Below, one piece after another: positions 8,449-18,116 of a stretch of 64,000 nucleotides of DNA; position 1 is the first letter of the stretch, and every line of letters starts with the position of its first letter. Below the pieces are notes generated by a model, which saw only the letters and a program-made list of their open reading frames with translations, had not been told where the DNA came from and ran no database searches. The position numbers and the translations under genes are program-made. This DNA is from JABFXX01 sp964419605 (lineage in GTDB: Bacteria > Myxococcota_A > Polyangia > Haliangiales > Haliangiaceae), in the NCBI GenBank assembly GCA_964419605.1, contig CAYQQM010000001.1, forward strand, positions 62,001 to 126,000. Direction: 5' to 3'.

Positions 8449-10815
8449 TTGCTGAAAATGCTAGTCACCGTGAGAGGGTACGCCCCAGCTGTGGACGGCA
8501 ACGCGAGTGCTTTGGTGATGCAGGCTTTATCCAAGTTGGCAAGCTGGTTACGGCCCCGACCTCAGCTGTTGTTCGCGCTCATCACTGTTTGTTCTACCGT
8601 AGTGGTAACGTGGGAGTTTGCGCGGCAATTTTCGGTCTACGTGCCCACTACGCACGTCGACGGGGCGTTCCAAACGGCAAGTGGCTTGTTTAGGCTCGAT
8701 GACGGCCAGGTTTTCGGCCGCGATTTTCAGACATACATCGGTGCTGGCGTTCTGTTATCGCTGTTCCCGTTGTTCGCCCTGTTTGGCGCAACACTTTCTG
8801 CGAGCCTGCAAGCGGCGCATTGTCTCGCACTGGTAGCCGGCGCGGTCCCGGTTGCCATTCTTACCGCGTTGCGGTTTCATCACCACCGCCACGTCAAGCG
8901 GATCGCCTCGTTTGCATTCGTCGCAGTTGTGTGTGTGGTGTCGGTTTGTTTTGCGGACCTGCCAGCATTTCTCCAAGAGAGGGTATTTCCGGGAAATAGT
9001 CTCCGCCCTCTACGATCGCTCGTCGCATATTGGAGCAGTTTCGCAGCGGTTTACGTGTTGTCATCGTCTCTGTCCCAGCGGCTCCGCGCTTGTGCGGTTG
9101 GTGCGATCATGGGGGCCTGCCTACTATGGTCAAACGACTTGGGACCAGCAACGGCGGCGGTCCTTGGCCTTCTGCTGCTGATCGATGCGGTATGGCGTCG
9201 GCAACGAGTGGCGATCACCATCGCGTGGGCGGGTGTAAGCTGCACAGGACTGAGCTTTTTGCTGTTGACGCTAGTCACGGGTGGCCATCCGCTCGCACTG
9301 ATTCGCTATAGTCTTGATGTTGCGCACGATCAGTACTGGTACTTTGATTCCTGGCACTTTGACCAGCATCCGACCGCATGGCGCTTGCTGAAGCTCGTTA
9401 CCGACACGACGCACGGCGCATGGTTCTTGGTCCCGGTGTTCACGTGGCAGGCGTGGCGCCGGCGCGACTTATTCCAAATGACATCGTCGCTCATCGGGCT
9501 GGCCGCGCTTCTGGGCGGAATCATCGCAACCTGGGGCGGTCATTTTGAGGGTGGCTACTTTGCCAGTTTCAACTACTGGGTAGTCATTCAGCTGGCACTG
9601 AATGCCGTGGTTGGCACTGCGCGCGCGTCTGCCGCGCTCGAACAACGCGTGCCACAACTCAGGTCGATTGTATCCTGCTGGAACTCTTCGCCATTTCGAC
9701 GATGGGCCCCGCGTATCGGCTTGTTGGCCGCTCTCGGATATTCGTGGATTAACGTTCGCGAACGAGTACGTGAAACGGAAACAACGGCAAGAACCAACGC
9801 TGAACTATTCTATGTACCCGAGCTTGGAGGGTATCTCGACAATGCATGGCGCGATCACGTTGAGTTTGCGCGAAAGCACCGCGGAATTCTGGAAGAGTAC
9901 TGGGGACTGGCAAGCGCGATCACGAGGGAACGATCGGGGGTACGTGTCGATTCAGTGATTCACGCGCTCGGCTCAGAGCGAGCCAAATTCGCTTCGAGCG
10001 TGCTGGTACACCCCTACGTGATCACAACCGCCCATACGTTCACGCTCGAATGGCAGACCTGGAATACGTCTGCAAATTGGTGGTTCTATCGGCCGCTACG
10101 AGAAAACTATACTGTGCGACCGCTATCGCCAACTACACTACTATGGACAAGAGATCCGACAACGCATGACGAGGTTTGGGCGGACGCGTTGTGCGAAGTC
10201 ACAGTGGAACAAGGCGCTGGAGCATTGCGAATCCACGGCGACCCTGGGTATTACGAGGTAACTCTAAACGGGACGGTGAAGCCGCCTCGACGTGGAATCG
10301 TGAAAATCAAAAACTTTCTCACCGGCCGCGGTGCTGGATACCTTGCGCTTGATCCCGGAGCCAGTACGCACCGTTTTCCGGCACGTATTCCGCCCTACGG
10401 CAATGGAACGTTGCGATTCGATGTGATGGACCCGAGCAACCGCAAGGCGAAGTACAAGGCCACGCAAGGCTTTTCTTGCACCGCTCGCACCGCCAGTAAT
10501 TGGCAGCCGGAAGCATTCCCACCCTCTGGCACACCGCTCGAGATTGTCGACGCAAATTGGAACAAGGGGTACGGGCGAGCAAGCGCTGCAATTGTGCTCG
10601 AGTACTCGCGTGAGGCTCAGCACTACTACCGACCTGGGAGAACCGTCCTGTTTGCCAATGGCATGCGGCGTAGGATCACTGACAACCCGGGTGTCGACCC
10701 GTATCTGAATGTGTATTTTGAAGGCGAACCGTTCGGGCCGGAGGCTGGGGCAGGCAACGTCATTGAGGCGGTCTCCGTCGATGGGAAACCTCCAAATTGG
10801 GCTCCTAAGCCATGA
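8449..10815 (+). CDS. Large multipass membrane protein, glycosyltransferase-C-like
   Basis: 788 residues from TTG 8449; ATG 8458 or ATG 8518 (MQALSK, just before the first helix) are plausible starts. About ten N-terminal helices span roughly residues 40-440, with an acidic first loop THVDGAFQTASGLF as in GT-C transferases, followed by a soluble C-terminal domain of about 340 residues. Its TGA overlaps the ATG of the next gene by four bases, so the two are co-translated. Likely acts on a periplasmic glycan or lipid carrier; acceptor unknown. The 186 bases before it hold nothing recognisable. Confidence 0.55.
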   Translation: MLKMLVTVRGYAPAVDGNASALVMQALSKLASWLRPRPQLLFALITVCSTVVVTWEFARQFSVYVPTTHVDGAFQTASGLFRLDDGQVFGRDFQTYIGAGVLLSLFPLFALFGATLSASLQAAHCLALVAGAVPVAILTALRFHHHRHVKRIASFAFVAVVCVVSVCFADLPAFLQERVFPGNSLRPLRSLVAYWSSFAAVYVLSSSLSQRLRACAVGAIMGACLLWSNDLGPATAAVLGLLLLIDAVWRRQRVAITIAWAGVSCTGLSFLLLTLVTGGHPLALIRYSLDVAHDQYWYFDSWHFDQHPTAWRLLKLVTDTTHGAWFLVPVFTWQAWRRRDLFQMTSSLIGLAALLGGIIATWGGHFEGGYFASFNYWVVIQLALNAVVGTARASAALEQRVPQLRSIVSCWNSSPFRRWAPRIGLLAALGYSWINVRERVRETETTARTNAELFYVPELGGYLDNAWRDHVEFARKHRGILEEYWGLASAITRERSGVRVDSVIHALGSERAKFASSVLVHPYVITTAHTFTLEWQTWNTSANWWFYRPLRENYTVRPLSPTTLLWTRDPTTHDEVWADALCEVTVEQGAGALRIHGDPGYYEVTLNGTVKPPRRGIVKIKNFLTGRGAGYLALDPGASTHRFPARIPPYGNGTLRFDVMDPSNRKAKYKATQGFSCTARTASNWQPEAFPPSGTPLEIVDANWNKGYGRASAAIVLEYSREAQHYYRPGRTVLFANGMRRRITDNPGVDPYLNVYFEGEPFGPEAGAGNVIEAVSVDGKPPNWAPKP

Positions 10816-12743
10816 CCAACACTTCCTTACCTCGTTTCGAAACGCGATGGCGATCGTTTTGGATTAGCGGTCTTGCAGGTTTTGCCCTGTTATGGGCAAC
10901 CGGCGCTCTGTCTGATCCACGAACACTGTATACGTCATTACCATTCTTTCGCGCACAGGTATTTGCGCTGATGGAAGGCCGACTTTCGTTGTCGTCAAAC
11001 CCGCTGGGCTTGATGCATGACCTTGTTTGGGCTGACGGCGTGCACCAAACTTGGGGCCTAGGAATACCGCTGCTCACGCTGCCGTTTGAGGCTCTCGGAC
11101 GACTGTTCGGCTTTGTGGCGTTTCCCGATCGACTGGTGCTTTTGATTTACTTAATCGGAACACTATTTTTCGTTCGCCGCACTTGCTTGTTCATTACCCC
11201 TTCGCGCTGGAAGCAAGCAGGCCTGCTGTTTGGGGTCGTGGCTTGCCCAGCGCTGGTTGCCATGTTGAAGGCGCGCTTTGCGGTTTACGAGGAAACCATT
11301 TTGTACGTGTATCTCGCGAACCTGTGGCTCGCGTCTTGCCTCGTTCGCATGCGATTCGATCGAGCGCGACGCTGGTACGTCGTCGGCTGTGCAATTGCCG
11401 GCGTTTCAGTCTTCATCCGGCCGACGCAATTATTTGCTGCCGCCGCGCTCTGGGGCATCGCGACGGCCTATTTGTTGTGGCAGCAGCGCGATCGCAGATC
11501 GCTGGTCATCGCTGTTGTCGGCAGCTTGGTGTTTTCCGCCCAGGTCGGTGCGGTTGCATGGACCAATTACGCAAAATTCGGATCGCCGGTCGAGTTTGGC
11601 CATTCGCTCGCCGTGCACGATTTACCTGGAAACATCTACGCGACGCGCTTCGATTACCCGTTTCGGCATATTGGGTTTGCCACGGCCGCCAAAGACCTCG
11701 TCGGTGGACTGCTAGGACGCCCCGAGCGAGCGTGGAAATTACGTAAGTTCTACCAACGCGACTTGCATTTTTGGCAAGCGCCCGACGTGCGCTGGCGAGA
11801 CTACTACTTCACGGTAATGGATTTCACTTGGCTGCCCTTGTTGGTACTTGGCGCGTTTGCGCTGGCGCGAAACCGAAGCTATCGCGTATTGGGCGCTTGG
11901 ACAGCGGTTACGTTGGCCGGCGTTCTGGCGTTCTATCTTCGTTCGCCGAGCGCATCGTCGCGCTACTACATGGACGCCGGCCTACCGTTCGCGCTCTTGG
12001 TCATCGCTGGTGGCTGGCAATTCCTTGCGTGGGCGCATTCTCGACCGATGCAATACGGCGCTGTGGCCGTACTCGCCATATGGTGGCTGCACGCGTTTTT
12101 TGCGATTCGGGTAAGAGTCCCTTATGCGCGCGGACTTAGTCGCAAGAATGCGCTGGAAGCGACGTACAACATAACGCGGCCCGATGGCGAATATTTGGCT
12201 TTGGGGACGGTGTATGATCGAACGGACGCGAACCTCGTGCGGCTGTTCGGTCGCGATACGCTGGATCGGGAGTATCGCCGAAAAGCGATAGACTTCACGG
12301 CGCGCTATGTCGACTACACGATCAGAAGGACCGCTTGCGATCAGGCACACAGCGACGGCGCCTTCTGCCCAGACGAGGATCCGCCAGAGCGTCCAGAGCG
12401 CTTGGGTATGCTGCAAGACAACGGCACGAAGTGGAATCTAGAGACTGGTGAAGTCCCACCGGGCACACTGTTTTTCGTCGAAAAGCCCGATCACCTGGCG
12501 TTAACTCTTGAGGGTGAATACCCGGACGAGGTCATCCGTACTCAGGTTCGCGCCCGTCTCGGATTGATCGAGCTCGCGCAAACTGCAATCGAGCGCCACG
12601 CTGGAACGGCAGTCGTTCGGTTTGCAGTCCCTGCCCACCTCCAAACAAAGGGTCTGCAAGTCGTATTCTTGGCATTCGGTCCACCTAGCGCACTCGACAA
12701 GTCGTCATCGGGATTCAAGCTGAAGCGCGTGGAATGGCGGTAG
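10812..12743 (+). CDS. Multipass membrane protein, GT-C-like (paralogue of the gene at 13185)
   Basis: 643 residues. N-terminal loop FFRAQVFALMEGRLSLSSN then LMHDLVWADG.HQTWGLGIP closely parallels the gene ending at 13185 (VYRAQVDALLHGELAMSTH, LAHDLVWTES). Both also share NIYATRF/NIVATRF with YPF, a PSASSRY/PSVSSRY motif, and the C-terminal GLQVVF.AFGP. The two are paralogues in convergent orientation. The 4-base overlap with the gene before it implies a joint role. Function inferred as membrane glycosyltransferase; no experimental homologue recognised. Confidence 0.6.
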   Translation: MTNTSLPRFETRWRSFWISGLAGFALLWATGALSDPRTLYTSLPFFRAQVFALMEGRLSLSSNPLGLMHDLVWADGVHQTWGLGIPLLTLPFEALGRLFGFVAFPDRLVLLIYLIGTLFFVRRTCLFITPSRWKQAGLLFGVVACPALVAMLKARFAVYEETILYVYLANLWLASCLVRMRFDRARRWYVVGCAIAGVSVFIRPTQLFAAAALWGIATAYLLWQQRDRRSLVIAVVGSLVFSAQVGAVAWTNYAKFGSPVEFGHSLAVHDLPGNIYATRFDYPFRHIGFATAAKDLVGGLLGRPERAWKLRKFYQRDLHFWQAPDVRWRDYYFTVMDFTWLPLLVLGAFALARNRSYRVLGAWTAVTLAGVLAFYLRSPSASSRYYMDAGLPFALLVIAGGWQFLAWAHSRPMQYGAVAVLAIWWLHAFFAIRVRVPYARGLSRKNALEATYNITRPDGEYLALGTVYDRTDANLVRLFGRDTLDREYRRKAIDFTARYVDYTIRRTACDQAHSDGAFCPDEDPPERPERLGMLQDNGTKWNLETGEVPPGTLFFVEKPDHLALTLEGEYPDEVIRTQVRARLGLIELAQTAIERHAGTAVVRFAVPAHLQTKGLQVVFLAFGPPSALDKSSSGFKLKRVEWR

Positions 12744-12893
12744 CCCAAGCAACCCGAAGCGATCTTTTGCGACTTCGTCTGCATTGAGGTACTCAACGTC
12801 GTCGCTCCACCGATCTTGCCGCAAGCGCTTTGTGACAGTCGTCTTTCCTGATCCATTAGGCCCGGCTACGAGTAGAAGTTCAGGGCGCTTCAT
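12705..12893 (-). pseudogene. Zeta-toxin-like kinase, truncated remnant
   Basis: 62 codons that start as a complete zeta-type P-loop kinase: LLVAGPNGSGKTT (Walker A) and YLNADEVAKDRFG, matching the N-terminal nucleotide-binding part of zeta toxins. The similarity ends where the frame runs into the 3' end of the convergent membrane-protein gene at about 12743. Full-length zeta enzymes are about 200 residues or more, so the catalytic and substrate-binding parts are missing. The ATG at 12893 overlaps the end of the partner gene, as in an intact toxin-antitoxin operon. Almost certainly non-functional as a kinase. Confidence 0.75.
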
Positions 12894-13188
12894 TACGGCC
12901 GACCTCAGTAGAGGGGAGGTCTTTCAGTTGGGGGGCATGTGCGCGCATGCGTTCATAAACGTCCGCTAGGAATTTCGTGAGAACGGCCTCCCGTTGCTCT
13001 CGTTCATCGGCAAACGCTCTCCGCATCAATGTTGCGAATTCTTCGTCGGTCGGTTCGAAATCTGGATCGGAAAGATCAATCTTGCGAACGTGTTGACTGT
13101 CCAGGCGGCTCACCAGGCAAGTATATCGCAAAGCAAGTGCTGCCGCTTCGGCTGTTTTTGGGGAGAAAAGAGACGGCGAACGGGTCAC
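12880..13188 (-). CDS. Putative antitoxin partner of zeta-like remnant
   Basis: 102 residues, charged and mostly helical, with LSDPDFEPTDEEFATLMRRA as its most regular part. It ends inside the zeta remnant, the usual order for such pairs. The GTG at 13188 overlaps the stop of the membrane-protein gene before it (GAGTGACC); a second GTG at 13113 (VSRLDSQHV) would drop a Phe/Leu-rich N-terminus and may be the real start. No DNA-binding motif is evident. Assigned by position; retained although its toxin is broken. Confidence 0.5.
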   Translation of the reverse strand: MTRSPSLFSPKTAEAAALALRYTCLVSRLDSQHVRKIDLSDPDFEPTDEEFATLMRRAFADEREQREAVLTKFLADVYERMRAHAPQLKDLPSTEVGRNEAP

Positions 13189-15020
13189 TCCCGCCAGCGA
13201 ATCGAACGTAAGATGTGATCGCTGACGGGGCGGTCGAGGTGGTCGGCAGGGCCAAATGCGACAAAAACAACCTGGAGGCCGTGCCGCGGCCGCGGCAACG
13301 CAAATCGCGCTCGCACCGTCTCGCCCAGTCGCTGAGAACTGACCAGGACCAGATGATCGAGTCCAATCGCAACCTGCACCGTGCGCGAGAGGTCTTCCGG
13401 TGGTGTTGCTCCAGCTGGAGCGAGCTCAAGCTCGATGAATTGGGGATCGTTGACAAAAAAATGCGTCGCTGGAGGCACGCGCCCCGTCGCCTGGTCCCAG
13501 CCGATGCCGTTCAGGTATAGACCGTGGGGACGTTCGCTCGCCTGGTTGGCAATCCAGTCTCGATCGCCCAACACGTACGATGCGGGGAATTGTCTGGATT
13601 CAGCGGGCGCGTCGGTAATCGATCGAGTGGTCTGAAGCGCCGTGTGGGCGTTCACTGGATCGCCGGCAATGCGTTTGCGCACGCGGCTCGTCCCGACAGC
13701 GACGATCCATAGTAGGCAAATGGCAATGATCGCGACTCGCTCGCGCCGCTGTGCTGCGGCCCATTGTAATAGCGCAAACCACGCGATCAATAGTAGTGCC
13801 ACAAAGCCGGGCGCAAAGTCGAGCTGATAGCGCGAGGATACGCTCGGAGCTCGCACGTAGAATGCGACAAGCGGCGCGATGGCCGCCACGGCCCACACAC
13901 CCAACCAACGCGCGAGTCGGGTAGTGCCGCCTTGCCCAACATCGTCGGATGCAGCGTCCTTGCGGCGAGGTCGCCAGGCACGGGCGGCGATCACTACGCC
14001 ACACAAGATGAGCGGCAGGTACGGCCATGAGTAGGTCGAAAAATAGTACTCACGCCAGCGGACTCGTTCAGATTGTCCAACATGCAATTGCCGGCCGTAA
14101 AACGTCTTTGCGCGAGCTATTTCTGGCCGTCCAAATAGGCTGCCTACTAGTTCTACAGCCGCTTCTCCGATTCCGGCGTCTTGGAACGGATAGCCGAACC
14201 GAGTCGCAACGATGTTGCCGGGGAGAGAATGGATGGTTAGCCGGTAGCCAAACTCCGTCGCTGCGCCGAACCGCGACTTATTCGCGACGATCTGCACTCC
14301 GGCCAGTGCTGCAAATACACATAGACCGGCGATCGTCGCCGCCCGCCGCCTCGGCGCTGTTCCCGTCCACACGACGACTCCCCCAACGATGCCAGTGGCA
14401 ACGCCGTAGCACCATACCGTCGGCCGAATGAGCCCTGCTGCGCCGGCCAGCGCACACAGCGCCAGATATTTGCCGGCCGACGGCGCACGGATGCAGGACG
14501 CCAAGCCGCCCAGCATCATCAGGCAACCGCAGTAGGCATAGATCGCCGCTTCCTCGTAAACCCCAAGCCGCCCCCGCACCATCGCAACAAATCCCGGTAG
14601 CAGGACGGTCATGAGCAGCAGCGGCATCGCGTGCCACCACCGAGCTGCCGGCAGCAATCCTCGCAATACGACGACGACAGTCAATGCCAACCACAGGGCC
14701 AACGCGATCCGGTCAGGAAATTCTCGCCCGACAACGCTCCACATCGCTTGAAACGGCGCCAGCCACAGCGGAACCCCGAGCCCCCACGCGTGTTGAACAC
14801 CGGATTCGGTCCACACCAGATCGTGCGCCAAACCCTCAGGGTGCGTGCTCATTGCCAGCTCGCCGTGCAACAGCGCATCGACCTGGGCGCGGTACACGCC
14901 ATTGCGCGCGAACATCGATGCTCCAGTGAGCTGGCCAGTAACGGTGAAGAGACCGATCGCGATGCATAACCCAATTGCGAACGTCCGTCCTCGGGCAGTC
15001 CAGGTTTGCGTCGCGATCAC
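13185..15020 (-). CDS. Multipass membrane protein, GT-C-like (paralogue of the gene at 10812)
   Basis: 611 residues with about ten hydrophobic helices. It shares with the 10812 gene the loop VYRAQVDALLHGELA...HDLVWTE, a VRWREYYFSTYSW stretch equivalent to VRWRDYYFTVMDF, PSVSSRYQLDFAPGF, and the C-terminal GLQVVFVAFGP. The overall plan (acidic first extracytoplasmic loop, long C-terminal tail) fits a lipid-linked sugar transferase. Divergent from the GT2 gene at 15208; the 187-base spacer has no clear feature. Substrate unknown. Confidence 0.6.
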   Translation of the reverse strand: MIATQTWTARGRTFAIGLCIAIGLFTVTGQLTGASMFARNGVYRAQVDALLHGELAMSTHPEGLAHDLVWTESGVQHAWGLGVPLWLAPFQAMWSVVGREFPDRIALALWLALTVVVVLRGLLPAARWWHAMPLLLMTVLLPGFVAMVRGRLGVYEEAAIYAYCGCLMMLGGLASCIRAPSAGKYLALCALAGAAGLIRPTVWCYGVATGIVGGVVVWTGTAPRRRAATIAGLCVFAALAGVQIVANKSRFGAATEFGYRLTIHSLPGNIVATRFGYPFQDAGIGEAAVELVGSLFGRPEIARAKTFYGRQLHVGQSERVRWREYYFSTYSWPYLPLILCGVVIAARAWRPRRKDAASDDVGQGGTTRLARWLGVWAVAAIAPLVAFYVRAPSVSSRYQLDFAPGFVALLLIAWFALLQWAAAQRRERVAIIAICLLWIVAVGTSRVRKRIAGDPVNAHTALQTTRSITDAPAESRQFPASYVLGDRDWIANQASERPHGLYLNGIGWDQATGRVPPATHFFVNDPQFIELELAPAGATPPEDLSRTVQVAIGLDHLVLVSSQRLGETVRARFALPRPRHGLQVVFVAFGPADHLDRPVSDHILRSIRWRE

Positions 15021-15207
15021 GGCACCTTATAGAGTCGGTGACCCCGTTGCCGCAAGCTGCTGCCATGGCAGGAGAAACGACATTCGTGTCATACCTTGGT
15101 CGACTTCGGAGCCTGTTTGTGTCGCAGCTCACTCGCTGCGCGGCGCTTACCGGTGTGGGTTCGCATGGTTCTTGACTCGTCTTCAAACGATCTGATATCC
15201 GAGGGAA

Positions 15208-16221
15208 ATGGTTCCGGGCGGCCTGTTCGTTTCGTGCGTAGTCGCCCTATCGCGGTATTCGGCTCGAGTCACCGAATCCATCAGCAACTTATGTCGGCTG
15301 TTTGATTCGATGGAGTGCGACTACGAAATCGTTACGGTAGTGAATGGTCCGCTCCCAGGTGTAGAGGTAGCGCTGCGAGACCTAACCGCGGAGGCGGGAC
15401 TGGCAAATGTTCAGGTCGTGGGACTCGCGCAGGAAGTCGATCCAGACATGGCGACGTGGGCGGGTGTCGAGCACTGCATCGGCGACGCTGTGATCGTGTT
15501 TGACGCAGCGTTCGACGACCCGGCATGCCTACCGGAGATCGTCAACCAGATTAAGAGTGGGTACGATGTCGTACTCGTGCAATCGCCAACACAAAAGGTC
15601 CCGTTGCGTTTCCGATTGCTGCAGAGCGCGTATCACCGCCTGTTTGGATGGCTTAACGGAGTCGACCTAAAGAACGATGCCCCGCGATTTCGCGGCGTGC
15701 GGCGCAATGTGGTTACCCACTCTCAGCAGTTCGCACTGCCCAGTCTCGCGTTTCGACATCTTCCTGCATCGCCTCATTTTCGCTCGACTACGATTTCTGG
15801 TGGCAAGGGAGCATCCGAGCGTTTTGCGTTGCCGCTCATTGGCAGTGTCGACCGGGGAATCCAAACGCTCGTCGCTGCATCGACCGCGCCGCTGCGGATC
15901 GCCACTTCGGCGTGCCTTCTCGGCGCGTTCGCGAATATGTTCTACGTGCTGTACGTGTTCTTGGTGTTTTTGCTTAAGAAAGATATGGCACCTGGCTGGG
16001 CGTCTTTGTCGCTGCAGCAATCCGGCCTGTTTTTCCTCGTTTCGATCGTATTATTCGTTTTCGGTGAGTATTTGCTGCACATCGTACGCTTGACGCATCG
16101 CGGCCCGCAGTATCACGTCGCGTACCAGCTGCAGAGCAAACTCATCAAACATCGCGACCGGCTCAATATCGTGAAGGGTGGTCTCGATGCATCCGACCCG
16201 TCTGTCGCACTGAGCTCATGA
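15208..16221 (+). CDS. GT2-family glycosyltransferase with two C-terminal helices (GtrB/DPM1-like), altered DxD
   Basis: 337 residues: a GT-A-like domain (about 1-215) and two C-terminal transmembrane helices (about 230-300), the plan of polyprenyl-phosphate sugar transferases of the GtrB/ArnC group. The VIVFDAAFDDPACLPEIV stretch aligns with the DADLQDPP region of that group, but the second Asp of the DxD metal site is Ala, and the usual DDGS motif is absent (VNGPLPG). It may use a different metal arrangement or be inactive. Its TGA overlaps the next ATG (ATGA), beginning a run of five genes with very tight spacing. Confidence 0.65.
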   Translation: MVPGGLFVSCVVALSRYSARVTESISNLCRLFDSMECDYEIVTVVNGPLPGVEVALRDLTAEAGLANVQVVGLAQEVDPDMATWAGVEHCIGDAVIVFDAAFDDPACLPEIVNQIKSGYDVVLVQSPTQKVPLRFRLLQSAYHRLFGWLNGVDLKNDAPRFRGVRRNVVTHSQQFALPSLAFRHLPASPHFRSTTISGGKGASERFALPLIGSVDRGIQTLVAASTAPLRIATSACLLGAFANMFYVLYVFLVFLLKKDMAPGWASLSLQQSGLFFLVSIVLFVFGEYLLHIVRLTHRGPQYHVAYQLQSKLIKHRDRLNIVKGGLDASDPSVALSS

Positions 16222-17324
16222 TCGCATACGACGCGGTGGTGATCGGCGGCGGCCTATACGGCACAAGCGTTGCCTCCTATTTGGTGCGAGCTCGGCATCA
16301 AAAACGGGTCGCCCTAGTCGAGCGCGCCACCGACCTATTGCAGCACGCGTCGCGCCACAATCAAGCGCGCGTGCACGCGGGATACCACTATCCGCGCAAC
16401 TTCACGACCGCGTTTCGCAGTCGCGCCAATTTCGATCGGTTCGTCAGCGAGTTTCGCGAGGCCGTTTATCGCGACTACGTGTCGCTGTACGCAATCGCTC
16501 AGCACGGGTCCTTTGTGTCTGCCGAACAATTCTACCGGTTCTGCGTCAGTATTGGCGCCGATATCAAAGAAGCGCCAAACGAACTATCGCGCCTATTTAA
16601 CCCGGCACAAATCGAGCGTGTGTTCCTGACAACGGAATATGCCTTTGATGCCAACGCACTCAGAACCCGGGCCCGACAGCAGCTGACGGAAGACCGCGTA
16701 GACCTCCTGTTGGGCACAACAGTCACCCAAGTGTCGAACCAGGCCAATGGAATCGGCGTGACGACAACGGCTCAAGGCCAATCCACGCAACTGCGTGCGA
16801 ATCACGTTTTCAACTGCACATACAGCGGTCTCAATACGATATGGGGCGGCCAGAAATTGCTCGAGACAGGCCTCAAACACGAGATCACTGAAATGGCGAT
16901 TGTCCACGTGCCTCCCCCGCTGCGGACGATCGGAATCACGGTCATGGATGGCCCGTTTTTTTCCTGTATGCCCCATCCGACCGTTTCCGGAACGCATTCG
17001 CTGTCGCACGTGTCGTACACGCCGCACAGCCATTGGAACGACAACGGCTCCAATCCCTATGAGCGCCTCGCTGAGTATGCCGGCGGCAGCCGAGCGGAAC
17101 TGATGGTGCGAGCAGCGGCGCGTTACGTGCCCCTGCTCGCCGAAACCAAGGTCCAAGGAGCGTTCAGAGAGGTCAAGACCGTGTTGGTTCGCAACGAGGG
17201 CGACGACGGTCGGCCGATCTTGTTTGAACGACATCCCGACATACCGAACTGCTATTCGATCCTAGGCAGCAAGATCGACAACATCTACGATGTGTTACAA
17301 GTACTCGATGAACTTCCGATGTAG
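16218..17324 (+). CDS. FAD-dependent oxidoreductase (DAO family)
   Basis: 368 residues. N-terminal Rossmann dinucleotide site AVVIGGGLYGTSVASYL, followed by LVERATDLLQHASRHNQARVH, typical of the D-amino-acid oxidase/hydroxyacid oxidase superfamily. HAGYHYPRNFTTAF follows, as in 2-hydroxyglutarate-oxidase-like enzymes. Overlaps the GT2 gene by four bases and abuts the epimerase gene. In this setting it probably oxidises a sugar or polyol precursor; the substrate cannot be read from the sequence. Confidence 0.75.
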   Translation: MIAYDAVVIGGGLYGTSVASYLVRARHQKRVALVERATDLLQHASRHNQARVHAGYHYPRNFTTAFRSRANFDRFVSEFREAVYRDYVSLYAIAQHGSFVSAEQFYRFCVSIGADIKEAPNELSRLFNPAQIERVFLTTEYAFDANALRTRARQQLTEDRVDLLLGTTVTQVSNQANGIGVTTTAQGQSTQLRANHVFNCTYSGLNTIWGGQKLLETGLKHEITEMAIVHVPPPLRTIGITVMDGPFFSCMPHPTVSGTHSLSHVSYTPHSHWNDNGSNPYERLAEYAGGSRAELMVRAAARYVPLLAETKVQGAFREVKTVLVRNEGDDGRPILFERHPDIPNCYSILGSKIDNIYDVLQVLDELPM

Positions 17325-18116
17325 GTGGCAATGATTGGGAACAGTGCACTGATTGGGCATACCGGATTTGTGGGCAGCACGTTGATGCGGCAGCGCACGT
17401 TTGCGGCGCACTTCAACTCATCCACCATTGCTCAGATTCGAGGGCAACGGTTCGACACCGTGATATGCGCGGGCGCTCCAGCGCAAAAGTGGATCGCAAA
17501 CAAAGATCCGCAGGCAGACCGCAACAATCTTGAGACTCTCATGGGTCACCTCAGCGAGATGACCTGTTCAACGTTTGTATTGATCAGCACGGTCGATGTA
17601 TTTGCGAACTCTCGCGGCAAGACGGAGGCATCCGATGTAACGGAGGGCAACTCCGAGCCGTACGGGTTACACCGATATCAACTTGAAATGTTTGCGAAGA
17701 AGCGCTTTGCCCGCTGTTTGGTGATTCGGCTGCCCGGGTTGGTAGGACCCGGGCTACGCAAGAATGTCATTTACGATTTCGCTCACAACAATCGCCTAGA
17801 GTTCATTGATGCTCGCGGTGTGTTTCAGTTCTATCCCATGGTCAATTTGAGCAGCGATATTCAAACAGCGCTCGAATGCGGGCTTGATCTGGTACATCTC
17901 ACAGCGGAGCCGATCAGTGTGGGCGATGTCGCACGCGAAGGTTTTGGCATGGCCTTCACAAACGTTACTGCGAATGCGCCTGCCGAGTATGACTTTCAGA
18001 CCGCCCACGCCGAAGCGTTTGGCGGGCGGGGTCGCTATACCTATAACCGCCGCGAATCGCTTCTTGCCATTCGCGCGTACGCGCAGCATACGCGCGAACC
18101 ACGTCAGTCACCGTGA
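17325..18116 (+). CDS. NAD-dependent epimerase/dehydratase-like protein
   Basis: 263 residues. GHTGFVGSTLMRQ near the N-terminus is the NAD(P) Rossmann motif of short-chain extended dehydrogenases. The Ser/Thr position is in VLISTVDVF and the Y-x3-K-type region reads YGLHRYQLEMFAKK (Tyr-Gly-Leu-His-Arg-Tyr-Gln), so the catalytic Tyr/Lys spacing is not classical. GTG 17325 follows the preceding TAG directly; ATG 17331 is an equally good start. Probably modifies a nucleotide sugar, judged by neighbours. Ends in a GTGA overlap with the next gene. Confidence 0.65.
   Translation: MAMIGNSALIGHTGFVGSTLMRQRTFAAHFNSSTIAQIRGQRFDTVICAGAPAQKWIANKDPQADRNNLETLMGHLSEMTCSTFVLISTVDVFANSRGKTEASDVTEGNSEPYGLHRYQLEMFAKKRFARCLVIRLPGLVGPGLRKNVIYDFAHNNRLEFIDARGVFQFYPMVNLSSDIQTALECGLDLVHLTAEPISVGDVAREGFGMAFTNVTANAPAEYDFQTAHAEAFGGRGRYTYNRRESLLAIRAYAQHTREPRQSP

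Noticed and set aside
16593..17234. 213-codon minus-strand frame
   Set aside because: Antisense to the FAD oxidoreductase gene, which has clear motifs throughout.
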